Shown piece after piece: positions 34,686 to 47,423 of a stretch of 64,000 nt of DNA (position 1 is its first letter; every line of letters starts with the position of its first letter). Both the position numbers and the translations under genes were made by a program. The stretch comes from Plantago elongata (taxonomy: Eukaryota > Streptophyta > Magnoliopsida > Lamiales > Plantaginaceae): contig JAYMSP010000135.1 in NCBI GenBank assembly GCA_036897095.1, positions 1-64,000 of the forward strand, written 5' to 3'. The notes beneath the pieces were generated by a model that saw only the letters and a program-made list of their open reading frames with translations, had not been told where the DNA came from and searched no databases.

Positions 34686-35182
34686 TCATACTAGTGCACG
34701 ATCGTTAAGGTCAGCACTCTTTTTTGGCACTATAATTTAAACTTCTTGTGCTGTCATCAATGGTTATTTGGTTAACAAACCATTTATATATGGTCAACAT
34801 TTTGAGTTTCTCTGTAAGTTTTACAGTAACTCCAGTCGATGGTTCCTTGTCATAAACTCTTTCACATTGGGCTCATTATAGCTTTTTGTACAAGTTGTTG
34901 ATGCATTCTTTTTTCTGTGAAGCAATAATATTGAACTCCCTTTGATTGACTATAAGGCAGTGTAATTTGCTATCCCAATTTACTTGTTTGAGTAGTGAAA
35001 GAGTTGGTGAAAGCTTGATATCCTTGAAAGCTGGGTCATAATTCTAGCTACAGAATGGCACACATACTTCCTGAGAATGAGAAAGCTTCAGATACATGTT
35101 AAGATAATAGACAACATTTTTATCAAACGAGATTCTTTAATAGCTAACTCATTACAAATATTTAGCAAGTAGTTCTTCATTC
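34686..35182. other. Convergent 3' spacer, CNX3 / ZIP
   Basis: AT-rich spacer expected to hold both 3'UTRs. No separate feature seen. Confidence 0.5.
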
Positions 35183-36717
35183 TTATGTCCCCCATATGGC
35201 TAGCAAGGACATGCAACAGGCTCCCAGCACAAGTGTGATACTGGCTCCCAGTTGGAGCCTAAAATTAATCTGTATCTTATTTGAGTTGATCAAATCAGCT
35301 GCTAGAAGATCAACAAGTGCCATGTAAATTAAAATGCCTGCGGATGCTGAATTAAGAACTCCACCAACAATCAGAGAAGTGGCACTGTGCTGGTGGTAGC
35401 CCTTGGAGATTAGTATTCCAATAGTAATCCCAACTGGTGTTGTTAGAGAAAAGAAGAGCACCATAGTTATGATTGCTGAAGACTTGAGTTTGGCCTGTAA
35501 GTACACCCATGTTCATGCTGTCAAGTCTCTCTAAAGATATTTAATAGTATGCTAATTCTATTATCACACAATGATTTGATATGTGACACTGACAACTCAA
35601 TTCAACATGATTTCTATATTGTGTGGTCAACATGCATGGCACATTTCACTTCTTTATTATCTGCCTCTTTTCGAATAAAGGTAGTATAGACAAAGAGACC
35701 ACTCTTGGTGGGGTTTGTATTCACCATTTAAGCACATGCCAATAGTAGGGGAATGTTTCACTTTCACCTATTCTCAACTATGTGATTTATTTGCTTTGTT
35801 TCTATTTCAATTTATTTAATAGTGCCATACCATGAATTGTCTAATTAATGGATGTAAAGTTTACCTGAGAGATGCATCCACCAAGTCCCATGCCCTCAAA
35901 AAACTGATGAAAGCTCAAAGCTGCTACCAGGGGCCTAATTGTTTTAGGACTTTGATTAGCACCCAGTGATATTCCTATTATCACTGAGTGAACTACGATT
36001 CCCAGCTCCAAAACCTACGCAGAAACATATTGCTGATATATACATGATCTATTTTCAATTCAACAGTAAGTAGAGTATCTAGTTTTCATTCAAAACTAAG
36101 TGTCCATTATTCTTGGCATGCTATACCTGAGAGACAATACGGTGACGAATGAGGTCATTTGAGTTGTATCTTTGTAAAACGATTTCTGCAACTTGTCCAG
36201 CATTTGCTGCTATGCCATTTATACTCTCTTCATCTTCTTCCTTGATCTCAAATGGCAGAGATCTCCGTAACTGTGCTCGTTTCTGGTACCCCGTGGCAAA
36301 AGCCTCCATCATCAATGTCGCCATGCAAGACACCATGGCGATCAGTCCTGTGAAAGGAAAGCTTCCCCATGATTGCTGACTGAGGCAAGGACTCGTCAAG
36401 CTTTCAAAGGCGTCTGGGAGAATGTGAAGGAATCCGGTTCCCAATATAACACCAGCTGCAAAGGCCTTAACCAGGAAATGAACTGGTGACTCGGGTTGCA
36501 AGCATTTAACGTTCTTGAGCAATATAGGAATGCAGACACCGAGTCCACTGGCAACGAGAATCGAGCATATGCCAGCTATTTTATATTCGAGTGCTCCATG
36601 CTCGTCTCGACTATTATGTTGTGGTTCGCAGGTGCATTTTGCACAGGCAAGAAGAACAGGCTGAGCAAGGAAAAGTAGACATGTAAAGCTTGATATTTTT
36701 TGTAGGAAAAGAACCAT
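35183..36717 (-). CDS. ZIP-family metal (Zn/Fe) transporter
   Basis: Membrane carrier moving Zn2+, Fe2+ or similar ions into the cytosol. Exons 36717-36127, 36014-35865 and 35494-35183 give 350 residues. An N-terminal hydrophobic signal ends near 'LLACAKCTC'. Eight membrane segments are expected: '[20 protein letters not shown]', '[20 protein letters not shown]' and '[16 protein letters not shown]' before the loop, then TM4 '[10 protein letters not shown]' and TM5 '[12 protein letters not shown]' with the metal-binding His pairs. The cytosolic loop (about residues 147-195) is acidic ('KEEDEES') with almost no His, whereas most plant ZIPs have a His-rich loop there. The start is the ATG at 36717; the open frame reaches 36729 only through a TTG. 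Subfamily and substrate cannot be fixed by eye. Confidence 0.92.
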
Positions 36718-37615
36718 TTCAGTGAACAAAATAACACCTGGAACTCTGGAAGTCTACTAAAACAAGAAGTGTCTCATTGGAATATAGTATATATTGATGC
36801 CATGGATTTGTGAACATTGGTCTTTTTTTTGGCTATGTTACGGAATGGTGACCCACTGCTTAAACCATCACCATGCATAGTAAATAGTACTGTAATAGAT
36901 ACCTACTCCGTGAATCAATAATTCATCTGTGATATTTTGTGAGTGGGTTTAGTGATGAATATACACTACTTCACATGAAGAATTGGCTTCTGGTCCTCTC
37001 ATCCTTGACAGACACTTCACACTACACATCATACTATTGTTTTTCTTTCTCGTCGTGAATAACTTTACACATCAGGGCTAACGCACATAGTTTTAGAAAA
37101 TAAATTAAATGCAAGTTTCCTGCGGGTGTAATTCTGCATTCAAATCTGTAACACTATTATGATTCTTTGGAAATTATCCTCTAAAACTACATCAACATTA
37201 GAAATGACTGTTGCAGAAACACATCCTTGTTTCTGTGCAAGCCTATATGTTTTGTGAAAGACAACATCATCTTATGACGTCCAATTAAGTGCGATAATAC
37301 AAATAATTGCTACATCGAGAAGGAAAAAAAAACAGAATATACTCTGCACATAAGTTTAAATAAATGTTGATCATGTGCAAGTGCAGGAGTGCAAGTCCAA
37401 TCGAAAATGAAGCAAAAACACCAGAGGGGAGCCATGTTACTTTCTCGACTTGCCCAATCTCGAATGCCAATCTTCCTCTGAGGAAACCTCATTAAATTAC
37501 CACATGATGTCATATGAACTCAATGTTTTATTTTCTTTGAACTCAACTCACAGAAATACCAAGCTGGCATTACATAGAATCATGCCAACTTCTAGATTCA
37601 TCAAAATTTAGACAT
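36718..37615. other. Spacer between ZIP start and SAICAR synthetase stop
   Basis: ZIP promoter region and SAICAR synthetase 3'UTR; both genes read leftwards. No other feature recognised; open frames at 37285-37513 look spurious. Confidence 0.45.
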
Positions 37616-40433
37616 CTACTCTGAAATTGCACTTCTGACATTTCTAGATATCCTGTCATGTATATTTTCCTGCAGGAAAAGTATTCAAGGTTATATTGTT
37701 ATTTAGTGTGTTATGTCCCAATAGAAACAGTTAATGTTACCATAGTATTTACCTTAGTTGAGGGTATTATGAATTCCGATTGTGTTATAGTCTCATACAA
37801 GAGGATGTACCTGGAAAAGAAGAAAGATATTACAACACTCTGGGTGGACAATTAGTAACTCATGAAATGCAACTTTTAACCCGTTTAGAGCAAAAACACA
37901 AATGTGCTACAGATATAGTATAAACAAAGCATACCGCCAAGCTAATTCACAAACAAGTTCTTCAGGTGCATCAGGCAAGACCTGATCAAGACATTATGAA
38001 GAGCCAATTAGATTATATGCATAAATTCAAAATTAACATACTGCAAGACATAATTATGTTCATTGAAATTACCTCATCCTCGTAAGGGTTGCAATGATCT
38101 TTGAACCACAATCTCAAAAATTCCTGGAAAAATTTTAGGGACAGAAGAGGTTTAATACTAAGACTTGCTTGCAAAGACAATGGAACGTAGGGTGGCTATA
38201 ACTGATAAAGATATAATACTGACCTTGTCTATGTTTTCAGGTTCAAGACCACTTTGAAATCGTTGCTCGTAGGAATTTGCTATCCAATATCTGCTAGAGT
38301 CAGGTGTATGTACCTACAGTATTGCATGTGGAAACATCAAACTTGACCTGTAACATTTAGCTATTTAGCATGGAATATCGCGCAAATGCCACAAGAAACT
38401 AACCTCATCGATCAAACGTACTATGCCATCAGATCCTTTTCCAAATTCATATTTAGTATCCACCAGAATTAGGCCGTGTTCCTTAGCTATTTGCTTCAAT
38501 GAAGAACAAAAAAAGTCATGTGTCAGGGTCTACTGAATGATGTATTTATTGTACATTAAAAAAAAGATTAATAGGACATTTTGGGAAAAGGGTAATGCTC
38601 AGTTTGTTTTGAGGCATTGCATCTACTTCAGCTGCTAGGGATATGATATCATGTGTTCTTCCTGCATTTAGATTCTGTTCTCTGCAATGCATACTAGAAT
38701 TTCTGTCGAATTTGTATACTTGTAGTATGTGCCTAAACTCCTTTACTTGGACTAGAAATTTATTTTTCGTTCTGGGGGAATTCACAAACAAATAAAAAAT
38801 GAACAAGTGTGCTTGAGTACCTGCCCGTACTCAAATAGGCTCAATGCTGCTCTACTTGCTTCATCAAAATCAGCTTGAGTCATAAGTCCAAGCTGAACAA
38901 TCTGGAGTTGAATACCAAAAGGAAAATTCAATCAATTTTGTATTACTGACTTATGAATATGAAAAAGAATGATTTGGTAAAGAAATTGAAACAAAATTAA
39001 GCAGGAGAAGCAATGGCCACTAGAATAAAAGAAAATGCAAAAGAAATCAGAGAGATGAAGAGTGAGAGATAACTAATGCAACCTCTTGCGGTGATATGGG
39101 AACATCATGATCCACGGCTTTGGTAGTAGGTGTGAGTATATTTGCCGTTAACTTTTGATTTTTCACCAAACCTAGAAATGAAGATGCCAGAAACTATCAG
39201 CAAGTGAGATTAACTATTAAACCTAGAGAGCCTATGCGGTTATAAATCTCACCATCTGGAAGCGGATTTCCGCAATAATTGCGTACCCCTTTGTTGTAGA
39301 CAGTCCAGAGTGATGTATCAGTACTTCCCGTCACATATCCTCTAACTACGAACAAGAATCAGCAATCTATGTTATATGTATAAGATAAGACCATTGGATA
39401 TAAATCAAGAGAAAGAAGAAATAAAGATCAACAATTCTGAAGTACATTAACACAACCTCAAACTTTCGCTAACTAGTTGACAACAGTATGAAGAATGATT
39501 ATGAATAACTCACCAACAAATTCAACAGGAAACACTGAACATTTCATTGCAACAGTTACATTTGGATCCGGAGCACAAACAACTGCATTAGGAACAATGT
39601 GTCGAGTTTTGTTGAACCACCACATACTCGTATCATTGAGTACCTGAAAACAGGAGTGGTCAACTATCTAAAACAGAACGGCCTTTAGACTGAAACACAC
39701 TGTCAAATACCTGGCCTTTAAAGGGGATAGAAGCAAGAACTCTATCGAAAGCACTTTGTCGGTCAGTTGTCACCAAAACAAGGAAGTCCCCTCCATCATA
39801 GATATCTCTTACCTTCAAATCCATAAGTCGATTTTCACTTAGAAACAAAGGAAACATTTGAATAAGATATAATACACCAAACAAGAACATTAGAACTTAA
39901 CAATTGAATATTGATTATAGATTGTTCAGACAAGAATTTCTACAAGACCCTTATTTTAATCCTTCACATTAATTTACACAAGCACAGAGTAACCAAGTTT
40001 TTCCTATCAACAATGAAATACTCAAAATGCTTACTACTTTAATCATACAGAAGAATCAAATAGCACTGCAAAAAAAAAAAAATGCAACTTTATCCATCCA
40101 AGAACAATTAAAAAAAATCCAACATACAGAAAGGCAAAGAAATCAAGAATGGAACTTTACCTTGCCAATTGTCTTGGACTTGAGAGAAGGAATATCAGAA
40201 TCAAGATGGGTCTCAGAAAGACAGTTAAAAAGGGAGTCTTTGATGGCTTTCATCAACTCATCCTTCCGGTCTGTGGTTTTAGTAGACACCTCCAGTTTTG
40301 GGGCTTTATCAGACATAGCAGCAAAGACTTTGATTGCAGGAAACTTTGCAGGGAATTTGGGAGAAATTGGTGAGCATAGAAAGGGTTTTGGCATAAAGGT
40401 TTTTGGAGGGTTTATGCAGTAGCTCTGAGCCAT
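37616..40433 (-). CDS. PUR7: SAICAR synthetase (PUR7), plastid
   Basis: Phosphoribosylaminoimidazole-succinocarboxamide synthase: joins CAIR and aspartate with ATP in de novo purine synthesis. Twelve exons join in frame to 385 residues: 40433-40161, 39812-39711, 39643-39514, 39345-39253, 39171-39083, 38901-38821, 38493-38404, 38313-38224, 38123-38073, 37981-37935, 37810-37753, 37669-37616. The last exon (18 codons) is too short to show as an open frame, but '[10 protein letters not shown]' matches the family end. Domain words: '[20 protein letters not shown]', '[14 protein letters not shown]', '[10 protein letters not shown]', 'VDTKYEFGK' and 'HTPDSSRYW'. A 5' extension rich in Pro, Lys and Ser ('[20 protein letters not shown]') suits a plastid transit peptide. 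The exon 7 acceptor could shift by a few bases; the chosen one gives '[11 protein letters not shown]'. Confidence 0.93.
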
Positions 40434-41598
40434 TCTTTCTCACTGGATTCTTGCCTTTCTCTGACCTTTGCTCAACACCTTGTAGTCTAGTACTGTGTCT
40501 GTATTGGTAGGAAGATAATTCGTGCGTCCCAAAGTTTTTTCCACGTTCAAATTCGCGTTCCGAGTTGGACGATTCACTGATTCGCGACTTGAAGTGGCTT
40601 AGAACTGGTAAACAGAAAAAGCAGGGAAAGGAAGTTTCCAAAGGAATATAAATATACAAAGTCTAGGAAAAAAGTAGCTTTTTTATTATATATGAAAATT
40701 CCACCTTTTTTTAATTTAGAATATATAGATTTTATTTAGTGTTCGTGGATTTTTACGTACTGTCTGTGAATTTTTATTTAAAGTCTGTAAGTTTTTATTT
40801 TACCTGTGAATTTTTGTGTACTGTCTGTTAGTTTTTATTTAGAGTATGTGGATTTTTATATTGTCTGTGGAGTTTTATTTAGGGTCTGTGAAATTTTACG
40901 TTGTCTGTAGACTTCTATTTAAAATATGTGAGTTTTAATATGAAAAGGATGAAATTTTTATATCTCATGAAAAAATCAACCTTTCACTATTTCATATATA
41001 CATATGAATGAATGACAGAGAAAGGGGGGAGAAAGTTGAAGAGAAAGGAATACAAAATCTATGTTGCAGAAGATGGGTAGAAATTATGGAAAATTTTAGG
41101 CAATAAATCTTTCAATTTAGAACGAGGAGGTAATTCAGATTAGTTATGTTGCATGTCAATTTTAAACCGAACACTTAATCCTTAGATACTCAAATTAATA
41201 AATTATTAAGTCACTCTAAACTTTTTCCCATTAAACTCGAACATCATAACTTTTGCATATAAAATACTTTTGAAATAACTGACACTCGACGAGTTTACAT
41301 TTAATTATATGCTTTCCTTCCAACTAACATGTCGGAGTTCGAATCAATCTTTACGGTTTCAAAAAGAAATTCATGATTCATGAATATAATGTATGCCTTA
41401 AAACCCTCTGAAACTCTAACCTTGCTTCATAATTTGGTAGGGACAAGAATAATAACTACTGGGGTTGACAAACAATAGAAGTCATTACAGTCTATTGCCA
41501 TCACCATTATTCACACCTGCATCAGTCAATTACTACCATTTCCCTCTGTAACTGCTAGTAAATGCATCCCAAACTACCCAAACCCTAATTCTTGGAGC
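40434..41598. other. Divergent spacer, PUR7 / lectin receptor-like kinase
   Basis: Head-to-head promoters. The left part contains the second copy of a dispersed AT-rich repeat; the rest has no recognised feature. Confidence 0.5.
40680..40990. repeat. Dispersed AT-rich repeat, copy B
   Basis: Loose tandem units of the type GTCTGTGAATTTTTATTTA, with variants such as GTCTGTTAGTTTTTATTTAG, running for about 260 bp. It shares flanking words ATATGAAAATT and TTTAGAATATAT with the copy at 26650-26840. It lies about 250 bp upstream of the PUR7 start. Confidence 0.6.
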
Positions 41599-41640
41599 AT
41601 GATTGAGCTTCTTCATCAGCTCAATTACCACTTCTGCTGA
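41599..41640 (+). other. uORF of 13 codons overlapping the kinase start
   Basis: ATG at 41599 opens a 13-residue frame whose TGA stop (41638-41640) shares its A with the ATG of the main frame (TGATG). Termination-reinitiation or start-site competition is possible. Whether the transcript includes 41599 is not known. Confidence 0.5.
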
Positions 41641-44222
41641 TGGATTCCCTCCTCTTTCTGCTACTTTCTTGCCTCCTGCTTACCCATGGAGCTTCCAGCT
41701 CAGTGGTGAGTGATTCTTGCTGCTCAAAGATTCAATTTTTCTTCAATTTGTTCTATTGATTAATCAATTTGTGGGTTTCATCCTTTGTTTACAGGGTAAT
41801 GATACAACACCTCCTCTGAATCAAAGTATCTCCAAAGGTTTTTCATCCATGTTTCTCTGTTCTGTACTTACTAATACTGATAAAGTAATAATCACTGTGT
41901 GATATGACTAAGTATGCATTTCTTGGAATGACTATGAGCTAATGAACTATGATATAGTATGAAAAATTGAAACTTTGCAGTATTTTACAGCAAAATCATC
42001 AGGCTAGTCTTGTGTTGTTGGGACTTATTTGGGGCATTCTACTTCTAGGCAAAATATATTATCTTGCTAAGCTGTGAAAATCTGTACCATGTTTTAGTTG
42101 TTGAATTCCCCAAGCAACTACACGAGTATTATCAATATTCGAAATTATAACTAAGCAAACAAACATACTCACTAGAATTAGATGTTCATGCCGGAAGTGA
42201 GCATGGATTGGATATTGAGAATCTTACATTTATTTCACAGTAGTTGATTTACTTGATAATTAAGTTTTTTTTCTCTTTTCAATTTGGTTCCTTATTAAGC
42301 TTCTAATTTATTTATCTGTATTCCTTTTCTTTTTGTAAACTCATGAAGCATACTTTTCTTGCCTTTAATATCTTATTCATAACGCAGCATTTTTTTCCAG
42401 GCAAGCACTTGTTTTCAGTTTGCACCTTAATTTTAATTTTACAGTTTCGTGCCCTTCTGGCTGGAGTATCAATCCTAGTAACACAAGGTGTTTGAAGTAT
42501 GTTGCGAAAAATGAATCTTGGGAAGATTCTGAGAAGCAATGCAACTCTTATGGTGGACATCTAGCAGCAGTGATTTTGCCGGAAGAATTGAATGTTCTTC
42601 AGAGGATGTGTGGTGAAAGTTCAGATGGATGCTGGGTTGGAGGAAGATCAAACAATGGTACAGCCATTGCGGATTGGAATTGGTCCGACGGCAGATCTTC
42701 TTGGAATAGATCTTTGGTTTCTACCTTGTCTCTCCAGTCAGGTTGCAGCAATGCTTCCTGCATAAGCAGTAATTTCACAGCCATGTGCACATTGATGATC
42801 AATGAATCTACAACTCTCGTGATTGAGAGATGTGATTCTTCACACGGTTATCTATGCATGTTAAAAGGTATATAGTTCCTCTATTTATCTCATATCCTGA
42901 AACTTTAGTCATGACTAGTAACATTGTGATTTTCCTATTATTCGGTCGTTTCCAAAGTAGCTTGGACTTCTAGCAAGTTGAATAAACAATGTTTAATATT
43001 TCGTGTTCTTCAAATTGCAGCGAACAGATGCCGTCATATGAACTGCCACCGAGAATATCTGATCATTCTTGCTGTTGTGAGCGGTTTGATATTCTGCTCC
43101 ACACTGGCTGTTGTGCTATGGCTCCTTGTATACAGACGTAATAAAAGGCGTAAAAGGTCTCGCAAGCTATCCAATCCAGCAGAATTAGCTTTAGTTTGTC
43201 CATCATGGAAAGTTTTTACTCGTGAAGAACTCAAGTCTAGTACTAAGAATTTCAGTGAAGGAAATCGTCTTCTTGGTGATGCCAAAACAGGGGGCACATA
43301 TGGTGGAATCTTGCCTGATGGATCAAGAGTTGCTGTTAAACGGATTAAAAGATCTAGCTTTCAGAGGAAAAAGGAGTTCTATTCTGAGATAGGACGTGTT
43401 GCAAGACTACATCACCCAAACCTAGTGGCTATTAAAGGATGTTGCTATGATCATGGTGATCGTTACATTGTCTATGAGTTTCTTGTTAATGGACCTTTGG
43501 ATAGATGGCTACACCATGGTCGCCCCGGGGGTAGGACGTTGAATTGGGGCACAAGAATGAGAATTGCAACCAGTCTTGCTCATGGGATTGCGTGAGTAAC
43601 TTGTTTGAAACTTACAGAATATGATCCCTTTTTTTTTTCTTTTCTTTCCTTGATCAGTTCTATATTTCCTTTCAATAACAGGTTCCTCCATGACAAGGTA
43701 AAGCCACAAGTTGTGCATCGTGATATTCGTGCAAGTAACGTACTCCTAGATGAGGATTTTGATGCCCATCTCATGGGAGTTGGGCTATCAAAGTTTGTTC
43801 CATGGGAAGTGATGCATGAGAGAAGGGTTATGGCCGGTGGCACCCATGGATATCTAGCACCGGAGTTTGTCTACCGAAATGAACTCACGACAAAGAGTGA
43901 TGTATACAGCTTTGGGGTCCTTCTGCTTGAAATCGTAACTGGCCGTAGACCAGCACAAGCCGCTGATTCTGTAGGTGGGGAAAGCATATTCGAGTGGGCT
44001 ACTCCATTGGTCCAATCAAATCAGTATGCTGAGCTCTTGGATCCTGTCATAGCATTCTCTTCCTCTTCTTCATCATCCTCAGTAATTCCAGAAGCTGGTA
44101 CTATACAGAAAGTTGTGGATCTCGTGTATTCTTGCACGCAGCATGTTCCATCAATGCGCCCTAGAATGTCTCATGTTGTCCACCAGCTACAACAGTTAGC
44201 GCAGCCACCACCTTTCAAGTAA
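41640..44222 (+). CDS. C-type lectin receptor-like kinase (At1g52310 type)
   Basis: Plasma membrane receptor-like protein; plants usually have one such gene with a C-type lectin ectodomain. Exons 41640-41705, 41795-41837, 42445-42867, 43021-43591 and 43682-44222 give 547 residues. Order: signal peptide 'MDSLLFLLLSCLLLTHG'; lectin domain from 'SCPSGWSINPSNTRCLKY' to 'CWVGGRS' and 'SWNRS'; membrane segment 'YLIILAVVSGLIFCSTLAVV'; basic stop 'RRNKRRKRSRK'; kinase domain with 'VAVKRIK' and 'HRDIRASNVLLDEDFDAHL'. The DFG motif is replaced by 'LMGVG', so the metal-binding Asp is absent, as I recall for the Arabidopsis protein; catalysis is doubtful. The kinase C-lobe ('SDVYSFGVLLLEIVTGRRP') is complete. 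A short uORF precedes the start. Confidence 0.93.
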
Positions 44223-44597
44223 GAGTGATAGTCGCATTAATAAACTCGTCTATCCATTAGAGGTGGAAGAAAGACCGTAGTTCTTGATAATTCTTCCCGA
44301 TGTTTAGGAGCTATTAGTGTAGGCCTTTTGAGCTATAGCTATGAATCGTATGTTGAAAATGTGCTAACTATTGAAACAATCATGATCCTGTGCGTACAGT
44401 TATGAATAGGTGTTAATTGTTGCTTCCATAAATTCTGAATCCTGACTTTGAATATACAGGTAAGGCAAGTTCAGATGGTGAAAGATCATTTCCATATTTA
44501 CAATTTTCATTTTTCTTAAAGATCATTAAGAAAATGTAGCAGTTTATTGATTGAATCCACCACAATTCAGGGGATCAATGCAATGAACATGAATAAA
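44223..44597. other. Convergent 3' spacer, kinase / allantoate deiminase
   Basis: Tail-to-tail spacer with both 3'UTRs. Nothing else recognised. Confidence 0.5.
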
Positions 44598-47423
44598 TTA
44601 CAAAAGAGTCTCCAGAAATTCTAAGAGTGCCAGTCCAGCTGCCCAGACATCATCGTCCAATACATGCTCTGCCGGAGAGTGACTAACACCGCCACGACAT
44701 CGCACAAATAACATCCCGACCTATCAAATTATTCACAGACCATTAACAAACTGTCATAAAATTGAATTTAGTTAGCCTAAGTTGAAGAGCAGTACAAGTA
44801 CAGCACCTTAGTTAAATGAGACAAGGCCATTGCATCATGTCCTGCTCCACTCATTAATACAGGCACATCATTTGCATCCTCGCCTCCTATACGCTTATGA
44901 GCAGCTTGAACTGCGGATTTCAGATCAGAACTCAACTCAGGGTCACAGGCCACTGCATCAGCATCATGCTGAAACAATAGAACTCAAATCAGAATAAAAA
45001 TGACTTCTCTGCAACAAGTATCCATAGGATTGGAGAGGAATATCACAGACCTTTCGTTCAATAAGACACAGAACAGACCGCTTATCACATATGCGGTGCA
45101 TCCTGTTGGACATTTCATAGATAATAGCTTCTCTTCCTAGGTCATCCATTGCACGTATGTCAACAGTGAATGTTACCTGCAAACAAGAAAAATATAGCAA
45201 TTAGTCTCACAGTCAATCTATTTCTGCATGTCACTGTCATTGCTTGTGGCAACTACTTGCCTGGCCAGGAATAACGTTACTTGCACTTGGCCAGGTTGAT
45301 ATTTCTCCAACGGTGCACACGAGAGATCCTGCAAGAGACTTTACTGAAGGTGGTGTGCACTGACCGTCATAGGATAGGTAATCCTCTGGTTGTTTACAAA
45401 GACTTTCGAGCAATAACATCAATTCTGCGGATGCTGCCATTGGATCTTGGCGCATGGCCATGGGAACTGTACCAGCATGGCCTTGCGAACCTTTCACCGT
45501 CACCTACAAGTTATCATATTTAAGATTCATTATGTGCAATTAAAATACACAATATAGAGTTATAATAGGTTAAATAGGCAAAATATGGAGAAGGTGCAAT
45601 ACCCTCAACCGTGTCTGCCCTGCAATGCCTTTTACCAGACCAAGGGGAAGCCCCACAGTTTCGAGCACGGGTCCTTGCTCAATGTGAACCTATGGAGGAA
45701 AAGGTTAATTACTCGAGTTGTGTGAGCATGCGAATTTCAATAAAGGTATACTATGTAATGTTAGGTACCTCAATATAACCCCAGACAGAGTCAGGATCAT
45801 ATTTGAGCTGTAAAAGGCTCTCCTCAGTAATTTCAATGGAGTTCCTTCTCAAAGCTGATTGAACTGTAACACCACTGGAGATATCTATCAGTAATAAGTG
45901 TACTGATTACTATTTCAAGCTAAAAAGTAATCTGGAAATGTGTAAACCTTTTATCATGCACTTGCAGTGTTGATACCGGCAATACACCAGCAATTGCTGC
46001 ACTTCCTAAGAAGGTAGACTGAAACCTAACTCCTTCCTCATCACTGAAAGCAATAACCTGAAATAGCAGGGGAAAATATCCTGATTACGACTCTAAGATC
46101 AAATGAAATGCGAAGACTATGTACTATAATTCCCAGAGAAGAACATTTTTAACAAAAAAGGGGCTGGGAATTTTTAAGTTTTGAATGCAGAGTTAATTAC
46201 CTCCACTGGACGTGTAAGTTTTGGCAGCATTCCTCGAACATTCAACATCTTCAATGCAGATATAGCAGTGACAATGCCTAATGCACCATCGAACATGCCA
46301 GCGTCAATGACAGTATCCTGTATGAATCAGAGAATAGCATCAGACACTCAAAGCAGGTAAGATATGTTCTGTGTAATAAAATTGGAATCTTTAACATGGT
46401 GCCCTCGGTTTATTACCAAATGAGACCCCATTAGCAGAGCCTTTTCGTTTGGATTCATCCCTTGATGTCGCCCGTGTACGTTACCCATTTGGTCAACCCA
46501 TCTAGATGATGGAAACGAAGAGTTAGTTAATCAGGCAAACATTTACCAAGTTGAAGATAAGACTTGTATTTGTATGAGATGGTCAGATGGTGTCATCGTA
46601 CGTATGCAAACCGGCATCCTCCATCCAAGTACGAATAAGGTTTCCTGCAGAGACGGATGCTGGGGACTGGAATGTCCTCTCAAGAAAAGTATCTGCATCA
46701 CTCACCTGCATGTTCGCCAAAGTAGTGACACACATACATAGGTTAGAATATGTGACAAGAGCTTGATCATGTAGACGGTCTAAAAACATGAAAGAAAAGA
46801 GAAAAGGTAGTGGTAAAGTAGGTATGTACATACTTTGGAAAGTTGAATAAGTCTGGCCACTGCCTCCTTCTTGAGTAATTGCAAATGCAAATCATCGACA
46901 TCATCGGTGTTCTGTGCTGATTGATCTGTGAAAACAGAATGGATGAAAGTGAACGAATGAACAAAGAGCAAGAATACATACATACTAAGATAAATACATG
47001 GCTCATCAAACCAATGATTACAGTAACAAGACTAATGAATACTGAGGATAGATCTGGTTGCGAAATTATGAACGAAAACAGTAGTTTCAACAAATATTAA
47101 TTAACAATCCAGAAGTAGCAACATCAATTAAAAAAATCCAAAACCATGAAAATGAAATGGTATGCATAATTTGTTGGATAACAATTGAATGAAACAGTTG
47201 GATTGAATAAGGCAAATGAATTAGTACCAGAGATGGTGGTGGATGGCAAGGGATGAGATGAAACGACGATAAAAAGGTGCAATAGTAGTATCAGGAGTAG
47301 AAATGGCACGGAAGCAGCAACATTGGTAGAGCTATATGACGGGTGATGATGATGGCGGCGGTGAGATTGTGATAAGAATAATGACCCAATCATTTGGCCG
47401 CAATGTTGAAGAACAATACCCAT
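44598..47423 (-). CDS. AAH: Allantoate deiminase (allantoate amidohydrolase)
   Basis: Purine catabolism in the ER: splits allantoate to ureidoglycine, CO2 and ammonia, Mn2+-dependent. Twelve exons give 516 residues: 47423-47228, 46925-46834, 46705-46602, 46501-46417, 46317-46201, 46057-45948, 45874-45769, 45689-45603, 45503-45261, 45176-45051, 44968-44807, 44720-44598. A hydrophobic segment 'VPFLLLILLLHLFIVV' near residue 40 suits an ER signal anchor. M20 peptidase-fold metal ligands are seen in 'GSHLDTVIDAGMFDGALG', 'FSDEEGVRF' and 'VHIEQGPVLE', and later 'GSQGHAGTVPM' and 'SGAGHDAM'. 'EAVARLIQLSKVSD' separates it from ureidoglycolate amidohydrolase. The intron after exon 9 starts CAG|GCAAGT, a GC-AG intron. 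Exon 1 is His-rich ('RRHHHHPS') before the membrane segment. Confidence 0.93.

Noticed and set aside
43605-44222. Kinase part as a separate gene
   Set aside because: The sequence before 43682 is a T-rich intron; exon 4 and exon 5 join in frame within 'GIA-FLHDKVKPQ', so it is one gene.
46767-47093. 108-codon minus-strand open frame with hydrophobic stretches
   Set aside because: It covers an intron and exon 2 of allantoate deiminase in the wrong frame; its hydrophobicity comes from T-rich intron sequence.
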